Below the pieces are notes generated by a model that was given only the letters and a program-made list of their open reading frames with translations, had not been told where the DNA came from and did no database searches. Below are positions 7,402 through 11,376 of a DNA stretch of 11,376 bases, piece by piece. The stretch's first letter is position 1. Each line of letters opens with the position of its first letter. The position numbers and the translations under genes are program-made. Origin of the DNA: Planctomycetota bacterium (GTDB lineage: Bacteria > Planctomycetota > Planctomycetia > Planctomycetales > Planctomycetaceae). Where the stretch lies: the NCBI GenBank assembly GCA_026692825.1, contig JAPLOC010001279.1, forward strand, positions 1 through 11,376. The letters run 5' to 3'.

Positions 7402-7425
7402 TTTCCTTCATGCAGGAGAAGGCTC

Positions 7426-7818
7426 ATGGCGCGTCCCAGGGCGGCGGAATTGACAGAACGAGAACTTGAAGTGATGCACACCTTTTGGAATCATGGTGAG
7501 CAGACGGTAGCGGCAGCCCGGGATCGGCTGGCGGAAACGGGTCGGGATTTGGCCTACACGACGGTCGCGACCCTCGTCCGAATTCTCTCGGACAAGGAGT
7601 TTTTGTCACAGACGAACAAGGAGCGGCCCCTTCGCTTCAAGCCTGTCCGTACGTTTGAAGATGTGTCGGGCAACTTGGTATCCGACCTGGTAAAAAGGGT
7701 GTTCGGCGGCTCACGTGAGCAGTTGCTCGCGAGGTTGCTGGAGCAGCGCAAACCCACAGCCGCCGAGCGGGAACTGATGGAGCAGGTTTTGGGCGAGGGT
7801 GGCGCTGGCCGCAAGTGA
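7426..7818 (+). CDS. BlaI/MecI/CopY-family transcriptional repressor
   Basis: Small winged-helix repressor of the BlaI/MecI/CopY (penicillinase repressor) family. The protein has 130 residues, normal for the family. The winged helix-turn-helix covers about 5-75: LTERELEVMHTFW (9-21) is the typical first helix and DLAYTTVATLVRIL (41-54) the recognition region. The C-terminal half (about 78-125) is helical and charged, as in the dimerisation part. The ATG at 7426 is preceded by AGGAG with a 7-base gap, one of the clearest ribosome sites in the window, and gives the standard N-terminus. The frame is open further upstream to 7294, but that extension is unlike the family. In staphylococci the repressor is cut on a signal from the M56 sensor BlaR1/MecR1. 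No such gene is adjacent here, so the signal and target genes are unknown. The divergent peptidase gene and its own promoter are the nearest candidate targets. Confidence 0.93.
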   Translation: MARPRAAELTERELEVMHTFWNHGEQTVAAARDRLAETGRDLAYTTVATLVRILSDKEFLSQTNKERPLRFKPVRTFEDVSGNLVSDLVKRVFGGSREQLLARLLEQRKPTAAERELMEQVLGEGGAGRK

Positions 7819-7848
7819 CAGGGGGCGATAGGGTTTGGGGATGGGCTT

Positions 7849-7869
7849 TCCAGGGATGCCGCCCCTGGA
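7849..7869 (+). terminator. Hairpin behind the BlaI-type gene
   Basis: TCCAGGG (7849-7855) pairs with CCCTGGA (7863-7869) around a 7-base loop, a perfect 7-bp stem starting 31 bases after the repressor stop codon. There is no T run behind it, so it is at best an atypical terminator or an RNA-stabilising hairpin. The remaining intergenic DNA to 8053 is G-rich and has a -10-like TATACT at 7998-8003 without a good -35 partner, a possible start for the RicT-like/truD transcript. Confidence 0.3.
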
Positions 7870-8053
7870 GAATCAGTCGGCGATACCAAGGGCGTTGGAG
7901 TCAGGGGGGCCAATTTCGGATGGTTCCCTGCGATGGGGAGGGGCGCGGGCGGGTGAATTCCTTGGAGTCGCCCACTCGCGATCGGCGGGTTCCTGGTTAT
8001 ACTGCGGGTGGCCTCCTTCGACAGCCCCCCCGGATTTGCTCGGAACCACACTG

Positions 8054-8890
8054 ATGGATCAACGTTACATCGTTCGCTACGGCCTCACCCGCCAGGTCGC
8101 CGAGTTCGGCGTGCGGGGTCGTGGCGAGTATGCCCGGGGTGCAAGCGTGGTCGTCAAATCTGACCGCGGGCACGAACTGGGTGAAGTTCTCTGTGTGGCA
8201 AGTGATCGCACCCGCGAGTATCTGGGGAGTACCGAGTCGAAGGGGAACATTCTTCGCGAACTCAACGATCAAGATCGAAAAAAGCTCGACGAACTCCGGC
8301 TGCAGGAACCCGAGGAATTTCGGGGCGGTCGCGATCTCATCGCCGAACACCATCTCGCGATGCAGTTGATCGATGTCGAACACCTTCTCGGCGACGAGCG
8401 GCTGGTGTTCTACTACGTCTCTGAAGCCCGCATCGACTTTCGCGATCTGGTGAAGTCGCTTGCCAATCGTTTCAAAATCCGGATCGAAATGCGGCAGGTC
8501 GGCGTTCGTGATGAGGCCAAACTGCTCGCCGACTACGGCGACTGCGGCAAGCCGGTGTGCTGCAACACGCACCTCAAAGAGATGCCGCCCGTCTCGATGA
8601 AGATGGCGAAAGTGCAAAAGGCGTCGCTTGACCCGACAAAAATCTCGGGCCGTTGCGGCCGTCTGAAGTGTTGCCTCCGATACGAGTACGACACCTACGA
8701 GGAACATCGTCGCGAGTTGCCGGGGGTGGGGGCGTTCGTCGTCACAAAACGGGGCCAGGGAAAGGTGGTCGCCCAGGAATTGCTGGCGAAAAAGGTCATG
8801 GTGCAGTACGAAGACAATCGCTACGTCCTGACTGAACTCGCCGAGGTGGTGACGGTCGTCAGTAAGGGAAAGAAGTCGGCGGATGACTGA
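8054..8890 (+). CDS. PSP1 C-terminal-domain protein, RicT (YaaT)-like
   Basis: Member of the PSP1/RicT (YaaT) family. In Bacillus subtilis RicT works with RicA and RicF in a complex that carries iron-sulfur clusters, affects RNase Y-dependent RNA processing and supports MiaB tRNA modification. The role in planctomycetes is not established. The protein has 278 residues. The N-terminal part (about 1-120) contains the GxELGEVL-type block. The PSP1 core follows, with the paired cysteine motifs GDCGKPVCC (162-170; Cys164, 169, 170) and GRCGRLKCC (199-207; Cys201, 206, 207), a good match to the RicT cysteine pattern that binds Fe-S. PPVSMKMAKVQ (178-188) between them is also typical. The C-terminal part (225-268) resembles a small beta domain. 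The ATG at 8054 gives the family N-terminus; its ribosome site is weak. The end overlaps the truD start by 8 bases, so the two are likely co-translated. RicA and RicF homologues are not in view. Confidence 0.9.
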   Translation: MDQRYIVRYGLTRQVAEFGVRGRGEYARGASVVVKSDRGHELGEVLCVASDRTREYLGSTESKGNILRELNDQDRKKLDELRLQEPEEFRGGRDLIAEHHLAMQLIDVEHLLGDERLVFYYVSEARIDFRDLVKSLANRFKIRIEMRQVGVRDEAKLLADYGDCGKPVCCNTHLKEMPPVSMKMAKVQKASLDPTKISGRCGRLKCCLRYEYDTYEEHRRELPGVGAFVVTKRGQGKVVAQELLAKKVMVQYEDNRYVLTELAEVVTVVSKGKKSADD

Positions 8891-10046
8891 TCTCAAGTGG
8901 GCATTGGAAGATCTGCCGTACCTCGTGGGGGATTTGCCTGGTATTGGTGGTCGCATTCGACAGAGTCCCGAAGACTTCGTGGTCGAAGAGATCCCCGCAT
9001 ATCGACCGGAGGGAGTGGGCGAATTCCTCTATCTCTGGATCGAAAAACGGGGCCTGTCGGCCGAACAACTGATGAGTCATGTCGCTCGTTTGTTGCGCAT
9101 CTCGCTGCAGGATGTCGGCATGGCGGGACTGAAAGATCGGCACGCCGCCACGCGGCAATACATTTCAGTCCCCTTCAAATGCGAACCCCGGTTGAAAGAC
9201 CTCGACCATCCGCAGATCACCGTACTGGAAGTCGGGCGACATAAGAACAAGCTGCGCCCGGGCCACTTGCGCGGCAATCGATTCACGATCGTTGTCCGCG
9301 ACGTCGTCGACGACGCGCTGGACCGCGCCGTCGCGATTGCCGGGCGGATTCGAACTTTCGGCATGCCCAACTATTTCGGCGAACAGCGTTTCGGCCGCGA
9401 CAACGAGACGCTGGTGCTGGGGCTGGACCTGCTGCGCGGCACCAAAACCCCTGCCGATATTCCGCGGGTTCGGCGGAAGTTTCTGCTGCGACTGGCGTTG
9501 TCGGCGGTGCAGTCGGCGTTGTTCAACCGCTCGCTGTCGAATCGGATCAATTCTGGGCAGTTGTTCCAGGTTGAACTCGGTGATGTGATGCAGGTTGTCG
9601 CCTCCGGGGGACCGTTTGTCGTAGAGGATGTCGCCCGCGAGCAACCCCGGTTCAGCGCGCAAGAGATCGTCATCGCCGGGCCGATGTTTGGCCCCAAAAT
9701 GAAGCCGTCGGCGGGTTCGGTGAAAGAGCAGGAAGAGTCGCTGCTCACGGAAGCGGGGCTTTCGCGCGACGACTTCACCAAGTATCCATTGCTCACCTCG
9801 GGAACCCGGAGGGCGTTTCTCGTCTGGCCAGACGATTTGACAGTGAATTCGGTTTCCGGTGGCGGAGTCGAAGTCGCATTCGGACTCCCTTCAGGAAGTT
9901 ACGCCACGGTTCTCTTGCGCGAGATGATGCAGGATGTTACCGCGACCGCGAAGGATTCCTCGGTGAGTCTCCCGCCCGGTGCCGCGGGCGGCGCGGACGA
10001 TTCGTCGGTCGACAGCGAAGCGGACGTGGAAACACCTGAGATCTGA
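8883..10046 (+). CDS. truD: tRNA pseudouridine(13) synthase TruD
   Basis: TruD converts uridine 13 of certain tRNAs to pseudouridine. The 387-residue protein has the family motifs in order: an N-terminal block with SPEDFVVEEIP (28-38), the catalytic motif AGLKDRHAATRQ with Asp85, KLRPGHLRGNRF (123-134), NYFGEQRFGRD (163-173), the TRUD insertion region (about 175-300), SGTRR (306-310) and the C-terminal LPSGSYATVLLREM (335-348). It is somewhat longer than E. coli TruD (349 residues) because of a tail after about 355 that is rich in Ser, Ala, Asp and Glu and probably disordered. The ATG at 8883 lies inside the end of the RicT-like gene (8-base overlap). The gene runs tail-to-tail into mraY with 32 bases between the stops; no clear terminator was seen there. 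Confidence 0.96.
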   Translation: MTDLKWALEDLPYLVGDLPGIGGRIRQSPEDFVVEEIPAYRPEGVGEFLYLWIEKRGLSAEQLMSHVARLLRISLQDVGMAGLKDRHAATRQYISVPFKCEPRLKDLDHPQITVLEVGRHKNKLRPGHLRGNRFTIVVRDVVDDALDRAVAIAGRIRTFGMPNYFGEQRFGRDNETLVLGLDLLRGTKTPADIPRVRRKFLLRLALSAVQSALFNRSLSNRINSGQLFQVELGDVMQVVASGGPFVVEDVAREQPRFSAQEIVIAGPMFGPKMKPSAGSVKEQEESLLTEAGLSRDDFTKYPLLTSGTRRAFLVWPDDLTVNSVSGGGVEVAFGLPSGSYATVLLREMMQDVTATAKDSSVSLPPGAAGGADDSSVDSEADVETPEI

Positions 10047-10078
10047 GTGGCCCGGAGTGTTTTCGCGGAATGCGGGAC

Positions 10079-11155
10079 CTACATCAGCCGCAAACTCGCC
10101 ACGCCAGCGATCGCCAACAGCGCGGCCACAATCCAAAACCGCACTACGATCTTCACTTCGTGGACTCCCCGGAACACAAAGTGATTATGCAGCGGGGCGC
10201 ACGCGAGAACCCGTTTTCCAAACCCGCGGAAGCTGATCACCTGGGCGATCACGCTGACTGTTTCAGCGACAAACACTCCGCCGACGACCAGGAGCAATAA
10301 CTCCTGCCGGCAGACAAGGGCCGCCAGTCCGATCAACCCCCCCAACGGCAATGCGCCCGTGTCTCCCATAAAGACCTGGGCGGGATAGGCGTTGAACCAC
10401 AGGAACCCCAGCACCGCGCCCACGACCGCCCCCATCAGCACGGTCAATTCCCCCGCGCCGGCGAGGTGCGGAATCCGCAGGAACTCCGCCATCACACGGT
10501 TCCCCGCCAGATAAGTGAGCGCAGTGAATGCCGTTCCCGCGAAGATCATGCAGCCCGACGCCAATCCATCCAGTCCGTCGGTCAGATTGACGCCGTTCGA
10601 GCTGCCCACCACGACCAAAGTACTCCACGCGATGAATCCGACTCCCAGTGGAATCACGCCGAGTCGAAGTGGCAGCACCAGATCCAGTCCACCCGGTTTC
10701 GTCTGATTCTCAAGATACAAAAGGACGGATGTGGCCAGCGCGACGGCGAATTGCCCGGCGAGTTTTTGCCGAATTGTCAGCCCCTTTTTCTTGGTGCTGA
10801 GTTTGATCCAGTCATCAACGGCTCCAAGTCCTCCCAGCCCCAGCGCGGTCAGCAATCCGATTTGCACGTAACGACTCTGGAGATCGCCCCACAACAGGGT
10901 CGCGAGACAGACCGCCCCCAGGATGAAGATTCCCCCCATGGTGGGTGTGTCCTTCTTCGCCGCGTGCAGGGCGTCGAGACGGGCCGAGTCGCTGGCGATC
11001 CGTTCGCGAAATCTCCCCTTCAGCCAGCGAATGGCCCAAGGCCCCAGGCACAACGCGATCAAAAACGCCGAGAGACTCGCGAGCGCGGTCCGCACCGTGA
11101 GCAATGTGGCGCTGTCGGCGACATGAACAATTCTCTGCAGCAGCCAAATGAGCAA
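10079..11155 (-). CDS. mraY: Phospho-N-acetylmuramoyl-pentapeptide-transferase MraY
   Basis: MraY is the integral membrane enzyme that transfers phospho-MurNAc-pentapeptide from UDP to undecaprenyl phosphate, making lipid I for peptidoglycan. The 358 residues match the usual length (E. coli 360), with many hydrophobic segments consistent with the ten-helix topology. Conserved motifs are KKDTPTMGG (67-75), the Mg-binding Asp pair at 114-115 in GAVDDW, NLTDGLDGLA (190-199, Asp193), and NAYPAQVFMGDTGALPLGG (255-273, Asp265). The cytoplasmic histidine motif reads PLHNHF (321-326): the usual HHH is H323-N324-H325 here. The start is a TTG at 11155; it is chosen because MLIWLLQRIV aligns with the E. 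coli N-terminus MLVWL. The gene is not inside a dcw cluster: murF, murD and the ftsW/murG genes are absent on both sides. A DUF1571 gene lies 36 bases upstream on the same strand, so the two may share a transcript. Confidence 0.96.
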   Translation of the reverse strand: MLIWLLQRIVHVADSATLLTVRTALASLSAFLIALCLGPWAIRWLKGRFRERIASDSARLDALHAAKKDTPTMGGIFILGAVCLATLLWGDLQSRYVQIGLLTALGLGGLGAVDDWIKLSTKKKGLTIRQKLAGQFAVALATSVLLYLENQTKPGGLDLVLPLRLGVIPLGVGFIAWSTLVVVGSSNGVNLTDGLDGLASGCMIFAGTAFTALTYLAGNRVMAEFLRIPHLAGAGELTVLMGAVVGAVLGFLWFNAYPAQVFMGDTGALPLGGLIGLAALVCRQELLLLVVGGVFVAETVSVIAQVISFRGFGKRVLACAPLHNHFVFRGVHEVKIVVRFWIVAALLAIAGVASLRLM

Positions 11156-11191
11156 GGTGGCGAACTCAGTGCGTTGACTGGGATGCGAATT

Positions 11192-11376
11192 TCACCGCGG
11201 AAACTGGTACCGCGGATTCTTCGGATCAAAGTCCACGTTCTTCAAGCCGACGTTGAGCTTCAGTTTTTTGTAGGAGTACTCTTCGACCAGCAAGGGCTTG
11301 TCGCCCGTCCGCTTCGGCCAGTCATACCGTTCGACATGGATCGGCAGCTTCGTCTCTTTGTCGAAATAGAGCCGGG
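11192..11376 (-). CDS. DUF1571-family protein, C-terminal fragment (cut by window edge)
   Basis: A minus-strand frame enters from the right edge and ends at TGA (11194-11192). It gives the last 60 residues of a protein whose start lies outside the window. The visible part includes RLYFDKETKLPIHVERYDWP (1-20), then LLVEEYSYKKLKLNVG (28-43) and the ending NPRYQFPR. From memory this matches the C-terminal part of DUF1571, a family found largely in planctomycetes, usually secreted and of unknown function; the alternating pattern suggests beta strands, as in LolA-like folds. The function is not known. It is 36 bases upstream of mraY on the same strand and may be co-transcribed with it. I am sure it is coding and fairly sure of the family. 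Confidence 0.75.
   Translation of the reverse strand, partial: RLYFDKETKLPIHVERYDWPKRTGDKPLLVEEYSYKKLKLNVGLKNVDFDPKNPRYQFPR

Larger units (their letters stand above)
7051..7425. promoter_or_regulatory. Divergent regulatory region between the peptidase and BlaI-type genes
   Basis: This 375-base region has no gene I can support. It holds a 17-base A/T-only tract (7146-7162), likely part of the leftward peptidase promoter. A -10-like TATGAT also lies on the minus strand at 7116-7111, without a convincing -35. A dense cluster of dyads lies at 7213-7253, another dyad AAATG-AG-CATTT at 7272-7283, a rightward promoter candidate at 7300-7328 and a small leader hairpin at 7386-7401. The rightward frame stays open from 7294, but the extra N-terminus does not look like protein of this family. 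Confidence 0.55.

Noticed and set aside
7997..8956. Minus-strand open frame of 319 codons over the RicT-like gene
   Set aside because: The plus strand carries the RicT-like protein with both cysteine motifs and an overlap into truD. The antisense product is His/Arg-rich and unlike any family.

Overview
The window looks like chromosomal DNA from a member of the Planctomycetota. The clues are a C-terminal fragment of a DUF1571 protein (a family I know mainly from planctomycetes), a lone mraY outside any cell-division cluster, a secreted S9 peptidase, a BlaI-type repressor without its sensor beside it, and GC-rich coding with mostly weak Shine-Dalgarno sites. Species cannot be named from this. 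Ten genes are supported: nine complete and one cut by the right edge.

Layout. Positions 1-174 hold no gene, only two small dyads. A minus-strand gene train then covers 175-7050. In transcription order it is a secreted S9 peptidase (7050-5071), a methylcrotonyl-CoA-carboxylase-like carboxyltransferase (5071-3437), a 430-base gap, a lipoyl-dependent 2-oxoacid dehydrogenase E2 (3006-1738), a Vsr mismatch endonuclease (1738-1334) and a cytosine-C5 DNA methyltransferase (1332-175). Peptidase/carboxylase and E2/vsr are each joined by a one-base TGATG stop-start overlap, and vsr/methyltransferase by TGA-A-GTG. A divergent regulatory region of about 375 bases with many dyads (7051-7425) separates the peptidase from a plus-strand BlaI/MecI-type repressor (7426-7818). 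A PSP1/RicT-like protein (8054-8890) and the tRNA pseudouridine synthase TruD (8883-10046) follow, overlapping by 8 bases. mraY (11155-10079) converges on truD, and 36 bases upstream of mraY lies the end of the DUF1571 gene (11192 to the right edge).

How the genes fit together. The carboxylase and E2 suggest acyl-CoA or branched-chain 2-oxoacid metabolism, but the biotin carboxylase, E1 and E3 partners are not in view. Vsr and the methyltransferase form a modification and repair pair: Vsr starts repair of the T:G mismatches left when 5-methylcytosine deaminates. No restriction enzyme is visible. RicT-like plus TruD form a compact RNA-processing and tRNA-modification pair. MraY makes lipid I for peptidoglycan.

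No single undescribed system is obvious. The most unusual points are the vsr-methyltransferase module joined base-to-base to the end of an E2 gene, the RicT/TruD overlap, the dyad cluster upstream of the lone BlaI-type repressor, and an HNH in place of the usual HHH motif in MraY.
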